A stretch of DNA of 6,643 nt from an uncultured Acetobacter sp. (GTDB lineage: Bacteria > Pseudomonadota > Alphaproteobacteria > Acetobacterales > Acetobacteraceae). The position numbers and the translations under genes are program-made. Shown piece after piece: positions 1 through 6,236 of the stretch (position 1 is the first letter of the stretch; the number at the start of each line of letters is the position of its first letter). Location: the NCBI GenBank assembly GCA_937900755.1, contig CALCDN010000037.1, forward strand, positions 1 through 6,643. Direction: 5' to 3'. The notes under the pieces are model-generated. The model was not told the origin of the DNA, did no database searches, and worked only from the letters and a program-made list of their open reading frames with translations.

Positions 1-50
1 TACGCCATCGCTCAGTGTCTCGTGGGCTCGGAGATGTGTATAAGAGACAG
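1..50 (+). other. Illumina Nextera adapter remnant (non-genomic)
   Basis: Bases 17-50 match the 34-base Nextera Read 2 transposase adapter, and bases 32-50 are the 19-base Tn5 mosaic end AGATGTGTATAAGAGACAG. Bases 9-16 (CGCTCAGT) sit where the 8-base i7 index belongs. Bases 1-8 (TACGCCAT) match the end of the P7 primer (TACGAGAT) at 6 of 8 positions. So the whole block reads as primer tail, index and adapter from an untrimmed library molecule. Genomic sequence begins at base 51, inside ccmG. In one frame the mosaic end translates as MCIRDS, which creates a spurious plus-strand ORF here. The adapter match is from memory of the published oligonucleotide; the index assignment is less certain. 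Confidence 0.97.
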
Positions 51-534
51 CCCCCGGGCCGACCAGAAAAGTTTCCGGCACGCCCGAAATGCCCCATTCA
101 ATTCCGGCCCGGCCATCATGGTCATCGCCCAGACGGGTAAAGGGATTGCCCGAGTGGCGCAAAAAACTGGCGGCGTTCTCGGGCTTGTCCTTGTAGGCGA
201 TACCCCACATGTCCAGCCTGTCCTTGAGGGTCATGAGCGTTGGCATTTCTGCAAGGCAGGGTATGCACCATGAGGCAAAAAAGTTGACCAGCACCGGCTT
301 GCTCACCTGTTGCAGGTCCTGCGCGGTAAACCCGTCCGCCGGGGGCAGGGGGGGCAGGGTAAAGTCCGGCACCGGGCGGTCCAGCACGGGTGTGTTGATG
401 TCGTGCGGGTTGAAGGAGCCGCGCTGCATGCCGCTCAGCATTTTCCAAAAGGCAACACCGGCAACACCGGCTCCAGCCAGCGGCAGGGCCATAAGCAGGC
501 GGCGGCGGGTCAGGTTGTCCGAAGGTGTGGTCAT
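51..534 (-). CDS. ccmG: CcmG/DsbE thiol:disulfide oxidoreductase, 3' end missing
   Basis: This is a membrane-anchored periplasmic thioredoxin-like protein that reduces the CXXCH cysteines of apocytochromes c before haem attachment. The visible 161 residues have a basic N-terminus (TRRRLLM, residues 9-15), one hydrophobic anchor (about 13-30) and a thioredoxin fold. The active site is SWCIPC with Cys90 and Cys93, followed by the family segment GIAYKDKPENA (111-121) and the cis-proline loop GVPETF (151-156). The ATG overlaps the ccmF stop codon as ATGA, which fixes the start and implies translational coupling. The gene is cut by adapter sequence at base 51, so roughly the last 20 or more residues and the stop codon are missing. 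This is an assembly limit, not a biological truncation. The TRRRLL stretch resembles a Tat signal, whereas Sec insertion is usual for CcmG. ccmH would be expected next. Confidence 0.95.
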
Positions 535-2516
535 GGTACGCTCACGGTTGCGGGGGTGGGTTTGGCCCGTTGGGGGGCGCCAACACGCATGCGCCGGTCG
601 GAAAGGGACAATGCCCCACCAAACGCCATGATCAGCGCACCCAGCCACATCCATGGTGCCAGCGGGTTGTAGTGCAGGCGCAGCACGTAGGTCGGGTTGG
701 CGTCGGGGCCATGTTTGTCGCCCAGAACGCCGTACAGGTCGGCCAGCATGTTGGTGTGGATGGCAACGTTTGTTGTGGTCTGGTTCTGGCTGTTAAAACT
801 GCGCTTGGACGGGTGCATGACGGTAACCAGGTGGCCATTGCGCCGGACTTCCAGCGTTGCCACCATGGCTGTGTAATTGGGGCCGGGTTCCTGCGTCACG
901 GCCTTGAGGGTCCATGTGTACCCGGCCAGTTGTTCCGTGGTGCCAATGGGCACTTCCACAATTTTGTGCTGTGCCTGGGACATGGCGGCAAGGCCCAGCA
1001 CGGTAATGCCCACGCCCGCATGGGCAATGGCGGTGCCAACAATGGCGCGGGGCAGCATGCGCGCCCGCTGGATGGATGTGCCAACAGGTGCGCGAAACAG
1101 GCGTGTGCGCCCGGCAAGGTCCGTGGCGCTTGCGGTAATAACCCACAGGGCCGCCGCCGCACACAAAATGGCCAGCACGCCAGACAGGGCAAATACCGCA
1201 ACAGCGCAGGCCAGAGCCGCCACGATGGCCGCCAGCCAGAGTTTTTGCAGCACGGGCCACAGTTGCGCGCGCTTCCACGGCAGCATGGGGCCAAACCCCA
1301 TGAAGATGAACAGCGGCAGGGCCAGTGGAATGGTGGTCGCGTCAAAGAACGGTTTGCCGACCGATATGGTGCGGTCAAACAGCAAGGACATGAAGGGCGG
1401 ATACATGGTGCCGGTCAGCACCACCGCACACAGGGAGCACAACAGTATGTTGTTGAGCACCAGCGCCCCCTCGCGCGAGATGGGGGCGAATAGCCCGCCA
1501 GCCGTCAGCGTTGGCGCGCGGTAGGCGAACAGGGCAAGGGAGCCCCCAATGACAACACCCAGGAGGCCCAGAATGAACACCCCGCGCGCGGGGTCGTTTG
1601 CAAAGGCGTGCACCGAGTTCAAAATACCCGAACGCACAAGGAACGTGCCCGAAAGCGAGAACGAGAAGGTGGCGATGGCCAGCAGCACGGTCCAGATTTT
1701 AAGGGCTTCGCGCTTTTCCACCACAATGGCGGAGTGGATCAGGGCGGTGCCGGTCAGCCAGGGAATGAGCGAGGCATTTTCCACCGGGTCCCAGAACCAG
1801 TAGCCCCCCCAGCCCAGTACGTAATAGGACCACCACGACCCCATGGCGATGCCGCAGGTTAAAAAGCACCATGCGGCCACGGCCCACGGGCGCACCCAAC
1901 GGCCCCATGCGGTGTCGACCCGGCCTTCCATCAATGCCGCGATGGCAAAGGCGAACGGCACGGCAAAACCCACGTAACCCGTGTATAAAATGGGGGGGTG
2001 GAAGGCCAGCCCGGGGTCCTGGAGCAGGGGGTTCATACCCTGCCCGTCCATGGGTGCGGGCCAGATACGCGCAAACGGGTCCGATGTGGTCAGGCAGAAC
2101 AGCTCAAACCCCGTGGCGACAAGGCCCAGCACGGCAATAACGCGCGCACGCAGGGCGGAGGGCAGGTTACGCCCGAAGGCAGCGACCGCCGCGCCACACA
2201 GGCCCAGAATAAGCGCCCAGAGCAGAATGGAGCCTTCGTGGTTCCCCCACACGCCGGTTATCTTGTAGAGCAGGGGTTTGGAAACCGCGCTGTTTTCCGC
2301 AATGTTCTGGACCGAAAAATCATCCGTGACAGCAGCGTAAATCAGGCTGAGGAAAGACACGCCAAGGGCGATCATCTGCCCAAGTGCCAGGCCGGGGGCC
2401 AGGGCCATAAGGCGCACATCGCGCCGGGATGCGCCAATAAGGGGAATAATGCCTTGCACGGCGGCCAGCACACAGGCCAGCGCAAGGGCGTAATGTCCAA
2501 GTTCGGGGCTTAACAT
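531..2516 (-). CDS. ccmF: Cytochrome c haem lyase subunit CcmF
   Basis: CcmF is the large inner-membrane core of the System I haem ligation complex. It takes haem from holo-CcmE and attaches it to the CXXCH motif of apocytochrome c with CcmH and CcmG. At 661 residues it has the family's usual length and many transmembrane segments. The tryptophan-rich WWD motif is WGGYWFWDPVENASL (236-250). Histidines fall at 173 (AFHPPILYTG), 261 (LIHSAIV) and 303 (SVHAF), the same numbers as the haem-ligand and external histidines of E. coli CcmF, and His499 (IAHAGVGI) matches E. coli His491. A large soluble loop (about 515-610) precedes the last membrane helix. The start is ATG at 2516, with GGGAG 13 bases upstream; that GGGAG could pair with TCCC next to it (GGGAgccTCCC). 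It begins 37 bases after ccmE and overlaps ccmG by 4 bases. Confidence 0.98.
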   Translation of the reverse strand: MLSPELGHYALALACVLAAVQGIIPLIGASRRDVRLMALAPGLALGQMIALGVSFLSLIYAAVTDDFSVQNIAENSAVSKPLLYKITGVWGNHEGSILLWALILGLCGAAVAAFGRNLPSALRARVIAVLGLVATGFELFCLTTSDPFARIWPAPMDGQGMNPLLQDPGLAFHPPILYTGYVGFAVPFAFAIAALMEGRVDTAWGRWVRPWAVAAWCFLTCGIAMGSWWSYYVLGWGGYWFWDPVENASLIPWLTGTALIHSAIVVEKREALKIWTVLLAIATFSFSLSGTFLVRSGILNSVHAFANDPARGVFILGLLGVVIGGSLALFAYRAPTLTAGGLFAPISREGALVLNNILLCSLCAVVLTGTMYPPFMSLLFDRTISVGKPFFDATTIPLALPLFIFMGFGPMLPWKRAQLWPVLQKLWLAAIVAALACAVAVFALSGVLAILCAAAALWVITASATDLAGRTRLFRAPVGTSIQRARMLPRAIVGTAIAHAGVGITVLGLAAMSQAQHKIVEVPIGTTEQLAGYTWTLKAVTQEPGPNYTAMVATLEVRRNGHLVTVMHPSKRSFNSQNQTTTNVAIHTNMLADLYGVLGDKHGPDANPTYVLRLHYNPLAPWMWLGALIMAFGGALSLSDRRMRVGAPQRAKPTPATVSVP

Positions 2517-2553
2517 ATCTGGGGGGAGGCTCCCGTCTTCTTTTTCAGGCTGT

Positions 2554-3084
2554 TCAGTTTGCCGCAGCGGGGGCGGAAAGAGTTTTGTTTGCGTCCTGTA
2601 CGGTCATGTTGTTCCAGCTTGCGGCACTGGGGGGCGGGCCAAAACGTGGGTCCCATTTACCGGATTTTTTAAGTGCTTCGGCCACTTCCTTGGGCATGTA
2701 GGTCTCGTCATGCTTGGCCAGCACCTCGCTCGCCATGAACTCATGCGGGGGTTGGACCGTGCCAATGGCGACAACACTCTGCCCCTCACGGAACAGGTCG
2801 GGCAAAATGCCTTCGTAATGCACGGTCACGGCGGCCTGGCCATCGGTCACGGCAAAGGTTGCGACCGGGGTTTCGCCATGTTTTTCACGCTTGACCGAGC
2901 CCGCTACAACCATGCCCCCCAGCTTGACCGTACGGTCCGCTGGTGGGGGGGAGGCTTCTACCTGGGATGGCGTTACAAAAAAAACAATGTCGGACGAAAA
3001 AGCCCGCAGGATCAGGGTGGCCGCAGTGCCAAGGCAGGCAACACAGGCAAGGACAAGCCAGAGGCGACGGGTCTTGCGGGTCAT
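2554..3084 (-). CDS. ccmE: Haem chaperone CcmE
   Basis: CcmE is a periplasmic haem chaperone anchored by one N-terminal membrane helix. It accepts haem covalently from CcmC/CcmD and passes it to CcmF. The 176-residue protein has a short basic N-terminus, a membrane segment at about residues 8-27 and an OB-fold domain (about 30-135). The haem-binding motif is LAKHDETYMP, with His125 as the covalent haem attachment residue and Tyr129 as the axial ligand (the HXXXY form, as in E. coli His130/Tyr134). Other family landmarks are RTVKLGGMVV (51-60) and VHYEGILPDLFREGQ (88-102). The C-terminal tail after Pro131 is variable and likely flexible. The ATG overlaps the ccmD stop as ATGA, which supports this start. 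Confidence 0.98.
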   Translation of the reverse strand: MTRKTRRLWLVLACVACLGTAATLILRAFSSDIVFFVTPSQVEASPPPADRTVKLGGMVVAGSVKREKHGETPVATFAVTDGQAAVTVHYEGILPDLFREGQSVVAIGTVQPPHEFMASEVLAKHDETYMPKEVAEALKKSGKWDPRFGPPPSAASWNNMTVQDANKTLSAPAAAN

Positions 3085-3242
3085 GGAGTAAGGGGTGTTC
3101 CTGCGTTGCGGTTATGGGTCTGCTCAAGGGCTGCCAGCCTGGCACGGTCGCGTTTGAGCCTGAGTGCCGCACCAAGGGAGAGAGCGAGCGCCATAACGGC
3201 GGCCAGCCCGTAGCTGGCCACAATATAGGGAAGGTGGGTCAT
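3081..3242 (-). CDS. ccmD: Haem exporter accessory protein CcmD
   Basis: CcmD is a small single-pass membrane protein that stabilises CcmC-haem-CcmE and helps release holo-CcmE. The frame encodes 53 residues beginning MTHLPYIVASYGLAAVM, with the family's SYGL motif at residues 10-13 at the start of one hydrophobic helix (about 6-27). A strongly basic stretch LRLKRDRARL (27-36) then marks the cytoplasmic side. ATGA overlaps join it to ccmC upstream and ccmE downstream, so both ends are firmly set. Identification rests on size, topology, the SYGL motif and the position between ccmC and ccmE, since CcmD sequences are poorly conserved. Confidence 0.95.
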   Translation of the reverse strand: MTHLPYIVASYGLAAVMALALSLGAALRLKRDRARLAALEQTHNRNAGTPLTP

Positions 3243-4057
3243 GCGGCCCCTCCACCCCGGCGGGGGGAGGAAAGTAGCGCGCGAATACGGCTTTCCATGA
3301 CCGCGGCCCGGGTACGGGCCACAACAATGGCGGCAAAGCCGAGGGAAAACCCGATGGTGGAAAGGGCTAGCGGCCACAGCATGGAGGCGGACATGGTGGG
3401 CGCACCTGTTATGGTAATGCTGTCGGGCTGGTGCAGGGTGTTCCACCATTGCACGCTGAACTTGATAATCGGCAGGTCCACGGCTCCGGCCAGCGCCAGA
3501 ATGGCGGCGGCACGGTAGCCGCGCTGGGGGTCATCAAACGCGCGGATGAGGGCAATATGCCCGAGGTAGAGAAAAAACAGGACCAGCACGGAGGTCAGGC
3601 GCGCATCCCATACCCACCATGTGCCCCACATGGGCTTGCCCCAGATGGAGCCTGTGGCCAGGCACAAGGCGGTAATGCATGCGCCAACCGGGCCTATTTC
3701 CACCGCTGCCAGGTCTGCCAGCGGGTGGCGCCATACCAGCGAGAGCAGGCCGCACAGGGCAAGTCCTGCATAACCGCCCGATGCCAGCATGGCCGCGGGC
3801 ACATGCACATACATGATGCGTACGGAATCCCCCTGTTGCCAGTCAGCGGGGGAGTAGAACAATCCCCAGCCCAGGCCCACAAGGGTAAAGGCAATGGCGG
3901 GCCATGTCAGCCACGGCTGAAGGCGCGCGCCCAGCTTGAGAAACCGGCCGGGGTTGGCGTATCGGTGAAAAAAACTGCCAGTACGCGCGACAAGGGTCGG
4001 TGAGGCGCTCAAAAGTTGGTCCGCTCCGTCTGTCTGGTTCGGGGCCAGGGGGTACAC
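3239..4057 (-). CDS. ccmC: Haem exporter/transferase CcmC
   Basis: CcmC is an inner-membrane protein of the haem-handling family with a WWD domain. It presents haem to CcmE on the periplasmic face, with CcmD. The protein has about six membrane helices. The WWD motif is WGTWWVWDARLTS (144-156), flanked by the two haem-ligand histidines: His85 in YVHVPAAM and His209 in WWNTLHQPDS (E. coli His60 and His184). The start is uncertain. The first possible in-frame start after the upstream TAA is this GTG at 4057 (272 aa), which has no well-placed ribosome binding site. A TTG at 4012 (257 aa), with GGAG 11 bases before it, fits the usual family length (about 245 aa in E. coli) better. A good AAAGGAGA lies at 4110-4103, 45 bases before the GTG, with no start codon at normal spacing. 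The stop overlaps ccmD (ATGA). Confidence 0.96.
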   Translation of the reverse strand: MYPLAPNQTDGADQLLSASPTLVARTGSFFHRYANPGRFLKLGARLQPWLTWPAIAFTLVGLGWGLFYSPADWQQGDSVRIMYVHVPAAMLASGGYAGLALCGLLSLVWRHPLADLAAVEIGPVGACITALCLATGSIWGKPMWGTWWVWDARLTSVLVLFFLYLGHIALIRAFDDPQRGYRAAAILALAGAVDLPIIKFSVQWWNTLHQPDSITITGAPTMSASMLWPLALSTIGFSLGFAAIVVARTRAAVMESRIRALLSSPRRGGGAA

Positions 4058-4191
4058 CCTTGCCCGAGGGGGGTGGTATGTCTCAAAGTGGGACTGCTGG
4101 TGTCTCCTTTATAGCATTATAAGCGTTCTGACACGATGCAGTTCTTCATGGGCGACCATGCCCGTAAGACACAACAGAAGGAAAAAGAGGC
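4058..4191. promoter_or_regulatory. Divergent promoter region between ccmC and the yciI-like gene
   Basis: This 134-base AT-richer stretch separates the ccm operon from the YciI/EVE pair. It contains the perfect inverted repeat TTATAgcatTATAA at 4109-4122. On the minus strand this includes TATAAT (4121-4116), an exact -10 consensus, followed by AAAGGAGA (4110-4103). On the plus strand the same repeat offers TATAAG (4118-4123). I could not find a convincing -35 box at 16-18 bases for either direction, so the promoter calls are tentative. AAGGAA at 4178-4183 precedes the plus-strand ATG at 4192 and is a reasonable ribosome binding site for it. Confidence 0.45.
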
Positions 4192-4485
4192 ATGTTGTTC
4201 GCCATTATCTGCACGGATCGCCCCGATGCGCTGGAGTTGCGCATGGCCACCCGCGCACAGCATCTGGCCTTTCTGGAGGCCAACAAGGCGGCCATTCAGT
4301 TTGGTGGTCCGCAGCTTGATGTAAACGGCAAGCCCTGTGGCAGCCTGATCTTGCTTGATGTCGAGGACCGCGCGAGTGCCGAGGGCTTTGCCGCAGCCGA
4401 TCCCTACGCCAAGGTGGACCTGTTCGAGAGCGTGATCGTGCGCCCGCTGCGCACGGTTTTCCGTGATGGGCAGATGGCTGAATAA
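4192..4485 (+). CDS. YciI family protein
   Basis: This is a 97-residue protein of the YciI-like family (dimeric alpha/beta ferredoxin-like fold), whose enzymatic role is not established. It is predicted to be soluble and cytoplasmic. The family pattern is clear: a short N-terminal strand (LFAIICTDRP), His24 in RAQHLAFL, a GGP turn (38-40), the strand SLILLDVED and the signature AADPYAKVDLFESVIV (68-83) with Asp70. His24 and the Asp of the DPY motif are the conserved polar residues of the family's proposed active site. The start is ATG at 4192 with AAGGAA about 8 bases upstream. One base separates its stop from the ATG of the EVE-domain gene, so the two are probably co-transcribed and coupled. 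The pairing gives no firm functional clue. Confidence 0.9.
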   Translation: MLFAIICTDRPDALELRMATRAQHLAFLEANKAAIQFGGPQLDVNGKPCGSLILLDVEDRASAEGFAAADPYAKVDLFESVIVRPLRTVFRDGQMAE

Positions 4486-4486
4486 C

Positions 4487-4906
4487 ATGACATTCTGGCT
4501 GATAAAGAGCGAGCCTGACGCGTTCAGTTGGGATGAGCAGGTTGCAAATGGTGTAGAGCCATGGACCGGAGTTCGGAATTATCAGGCCAGGAAGAACCTT
4601 GCCGCCATGGCGGTGGGGGACAGGGCCTTTTTCTACCACTCCAACGTGCAGCGCGCGATTGTGGGCGTGGTGGAAGTGGTGCGTGCCGCCTACCCGGACC
4701 CCACGGCTGAAAGTGGCGCCTGGGTGTGTGTGGACGTCAAGGCGGTTGGCCCCATGCCCACCCCCGTAACCCTTGCCCGGATCAAGGCTGAACCGGGGCT
4801 GGAGGAGCTGGCGCTGGTCCGGCAGTCCCGCCTGTCCGTCTGCCCTGTCTCGGGTGAACACTGGCAGGCATTGTGCCAGATGGGGGGGTGGAAAGAGGGC
4901 GGCTAG
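4487..4906 (+). CDS. EVE domain-containing protein
   Basis: This is a 139-residue protein made almost entirely of one EVE domain, a PUA-like fold that in characterised members binds modified nucleobases in nucleic acids. The N-terminus MTFWLIKSEPDAFSWDE and the signature WTGVRNYQARKNLAAM (26-41) are typical. They are followed by VGDRAFFYHSN (43-53), where family members place pocket residues, and by VVEVVRAAYPDPT (61-73). I chose ATG 4487, giving a gap of one base after the YciI stop (TAACATG), because family proteins begin right at this strand. An in-frame ATG at 4463 would add eight residues inside the upstream gene. No good ribosome binding site is visible, consistent with translation coupled to the upstream gene. 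The substrate here is unknown; stand-alone EVE proteins are widespread in proteobacteria. Confidence 0.93.
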   Translation: MTFWLIKSEPDAFSWDEQVANGVEPWTGVRNYQARKNLAAMAVGDRAFFYHSNVQRAIVGVVEVVRAAYPDPTAESGAWVCVDVKAVGPMPTPVTLARIKAEPGLEELALVRQSRLSVCPVSGEHWQALCQMGGWKEGG

Positions 4907-4943
4907 GACGGGTCGGTTTCCACCACTATCAAATTGTTGTGAA

Positions 4944-4969
4944 AAAGGCCGCCCAACCGGGCGGCCTTT
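4944..4969. terminator. Bidirectional intrinsic terminator
   Basis: A perfect 11-base-pair stem, AAAGGCCGCCC with GGGCGGCCTTT, closes an AACC loop. Read on the minus strand, the stem is followed by a run of five Ts counting the stem end (TTTTTC), so it is strongest for the minus-strand sulfurtransferase-like gene ending at 5001. On the plus strand the T run is only TTT, with TTTT a few bases later, so it is weaker for the EVE gene ending at 4906. Its location between two convergent genes fits a shared terminator. Confidence 0.88.
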
Positions 4970-5000
4970 GCCATTTTATGCGCGGGCGGCGGATATGGGC

Positions 5001-5336
5001 TCAGCCCTGTGTGGCCTGCATCCATGCCTGCGCGGAGCGGTTGCCGGAGCGACAATAGGCAAAATACGGCCCCGGCAGCGTGTTGAGCACTTCCTGCGTT
5101 TCCAGCACCACGTCGGAGGTGGGGGGCACGCCCGAGGCCATGGGAATGGCAATAAAGGTCAGCCCGGCTTCACGCACGGCCTCGCCAATGGTGTCAGCCG
5201 TGGGCTGGCCCGCCTCCTCGCCATCGGGGCGGTTGCAGATCACGGTTTTAAACCCGGCTTCCTTGATCGCGGCAATGTCGCTGAGCGCGATCTGGCCTGT
5301 TACGGCAAAGTTCGGGGCAATGGATTGATACTTCAT
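5001..5336 (-). CDS. TIGR01244/DUF442 family sulfurtransferase-like protein
   Basis: This is a 111-residue cytoplasmic protein of the DUF442 (beta-lactamase hydrolase-like, phosphatase-fold) family, often annotated as TIGR01244 sulfur transferase. The N-terminus carries the family's NFAVTGQI (9-16). It continues through AGFKTVICNRPDGEE (27-41) and FIAIPMASG (61-69) to the catalytic loop YFAYCRSGNRSAQAW (91-105), with Cys95 as nucleophile and Arg100. The spacing is C-X4-R, as in rhodaneses (CRSGxRS), not the C-X5-R of protein tyrosine phosphatases, which favours persulfide chemistry; that is inference. In other bacteria the domain occurs fused to a metallo-beta-lactamase-like persulfide dioxygenase; here it stands alone. 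The start is ATG at 5336 with AGGA 11 bases upstream. The bidirectional hairpin lies downstream. The 108 bases upstream show no clear promoter. Confidence 0.9.
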   Translation of the reverse strand: MKYQSIAPNFAVTGQIALSDIAAIKEAGFKTVICNRPDGEEAGQPTADTIGEAVREAGLTFIAIPMASGVPPTSDVVLETQEVLNTLPGPYFAYCRSGNRSAQAWMQATQG

Positions 5337-5444
5337 GGGTCGTGTAATCCTGTAAACAGTGAGCCTGATCTGAGCAGGATGCGGTTTTTGCGCCCCAATG
5401 CAAGGGCTGTGCCGGTATGCGGGGTGTTGCGCGGTCCGTGGGGC

Positions 5445-6152
5445 CTAGCGGTGAATGAAGTACATGTCGGAATACAGGTTTTTCAACGCGGCATGGTCGG
5501 CCAGGCAATGGCGGACAAGCAGGGCGCGCAGGCTGACCGCCGCCTGTTGCACGGACGGGTCGGTGCTGTTTGTCTGCAAGGCTGGGTAGTGCGTCATGCA
5601 GGCCTTCAGGGTGGGGTTGTCCATGTCCACGCCACTGCTGATTTTGGCCTTCAGCGCATCATAATAGTCGGAGACCTCGGTATTGGAGGTCCATTTGACC
5701 AGGGACGTATCCACTTTGCCCTTGTGCATGAAGTAGGCCACCGTCATGAACCCTGTTTCTGGCGCATGGCTGCCAGCCTGAACCGTCATGTGGCAGGCGC
5801 GTTGGAAATAGGGCGGAAAGCTGACGTTGGGCATGGCGGTGGATGCCGTGACCTTGATCTGCGGCGGGGTGCCCGGCGCGGGAGTGGAGGCATCCTGCGC
5901 GTCCGCATCGCCGCCCATGTGGGCTTTTTGCCATGCTTGTGCCAGAAGTGGGTAGTACCGGATGGACTGGCACAGGCTTGGGTCCGTGCGGGCGTCGGCC
6001 AGGGCCATGTCGTAGGTTTTCTGCTCTGCTGGAGTGGCGCATGCGGCCAGTGCCAGAACCGAGGCGACACAGCCCAGGCGGCCCAGGCCACGGTTGCGGC
6101 GCGCTCTGGAGGAGCCAGCACGTGGGGAAAAGAGACGGAAAAAACCAGCCAT
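5445..6152 (-). CDS. Predicted lipoprotein of unknown function
   Basis: I do not recognise the family of this 235-residue protein. Residues 1-38 form a long lipoprotein signal peptide: an unusually extended, arginine-rich n-region (residues 1-26, including SSRARRNRGLGR), a hydrophobic core and the lipobox LAAC ending at Cys38, the predicted lipidated residue. The mature part has a hydrophilic, Pro/Ala-rich linker (about 80-97) and a C-terminal alpha/beta-looking domain (about 105-235). It contains four further cysteines, at 61, 120, 185 and 216, an even number compatible with two periplasmic disulfides. There is no membrane helix after the signal. The start is ATG at 6152, with an excellent AAGGAG (6166-6161) 8 bases upstream. 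It lies 108 bases upstream of the sulfurtransferase-like gene on the same strand and could share its transcript, but no functional link is evident. Confidence 0.82.
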   Translation of the reverse strand: MAGFFRLFSPRAGSSRARRNRGLGRLGCVASVLALAACATPAEQKTYDMALADARTDPSLCQSIRYYPLLAQAWQKAHMGGDADAQDASTPAPGTPPQIKVTASTAMPNVSFPPYFQRACHMTVQAGSHAPETGFMTVAYFMHKGKVDTSLVKWTSNTEVSDYYDALKAKISSGVDMDNPTLKACMTHYPALQTNSTDPSVQQAAVSLRALLVRHCLADHAALKNLYSDMYFIHR

Positions 6153-6207
6153 GAGGAAAACTCCTTAAAAGCGGCGCGGCATTTTAAACCAGATTCTGCA
6201 AGGACGT

Positions 6208-6236
6208 TATTTAAGGGCTTGGGGCCGGGCTTACAA
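6208..6236 (-). promoter_or_regulatory. Possible promoter of the lipoprotein gene
   Basis: On the minus strand TTGTAA (6236-6231, 4 of 6 to the -35 consensus) is followed 16 bases later by TTAAAT (6214-6209, 4 of 6 to -10) or 17 bases later by TAAATA (6213-6208). This lies about 55 bases before the ATG at 6152. Both boxes are weak, so the call is tentative. The -35 box coincides with the left arm of an inverted repeat (TTACAAC/GTTGTAA), so a binding protein there could affect it. Confidence 0.3.

Noticed and set aside
32..50. Tn5 mosaic end as evidence of a natural Tn5-type transposon
   Set aside because: It is the synthetic hyperactive mosaic end embedded in the full Nextera adapter, with index and primer-like bases before it, not an IS50 end.
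22..273. Plus-strand 83-codon ORF starting in the adapter (MGSEMCIRDS...)
   Set aside because: Its start lies in Nextera adapter sequence and the rest is antisense to ccmG; MCIRDS is the translated mosaic end.
525..1493. Plus-strand 322-codon ORF
   Set aside because: Antisense shadow of ccmF; His/Gly/Gln/Arg-rich composition typical of the reverse frame of a high-GC membrane protein, with no domain signature.
4136..4324. Plus-strand 62-codon ORF upstream of and overlapping the YciI-like gene
   Set aside because: It is out of frame with the YciI-like gene, has no good ribosome binding site, and the overlapping YciI frame is clearly the real one.
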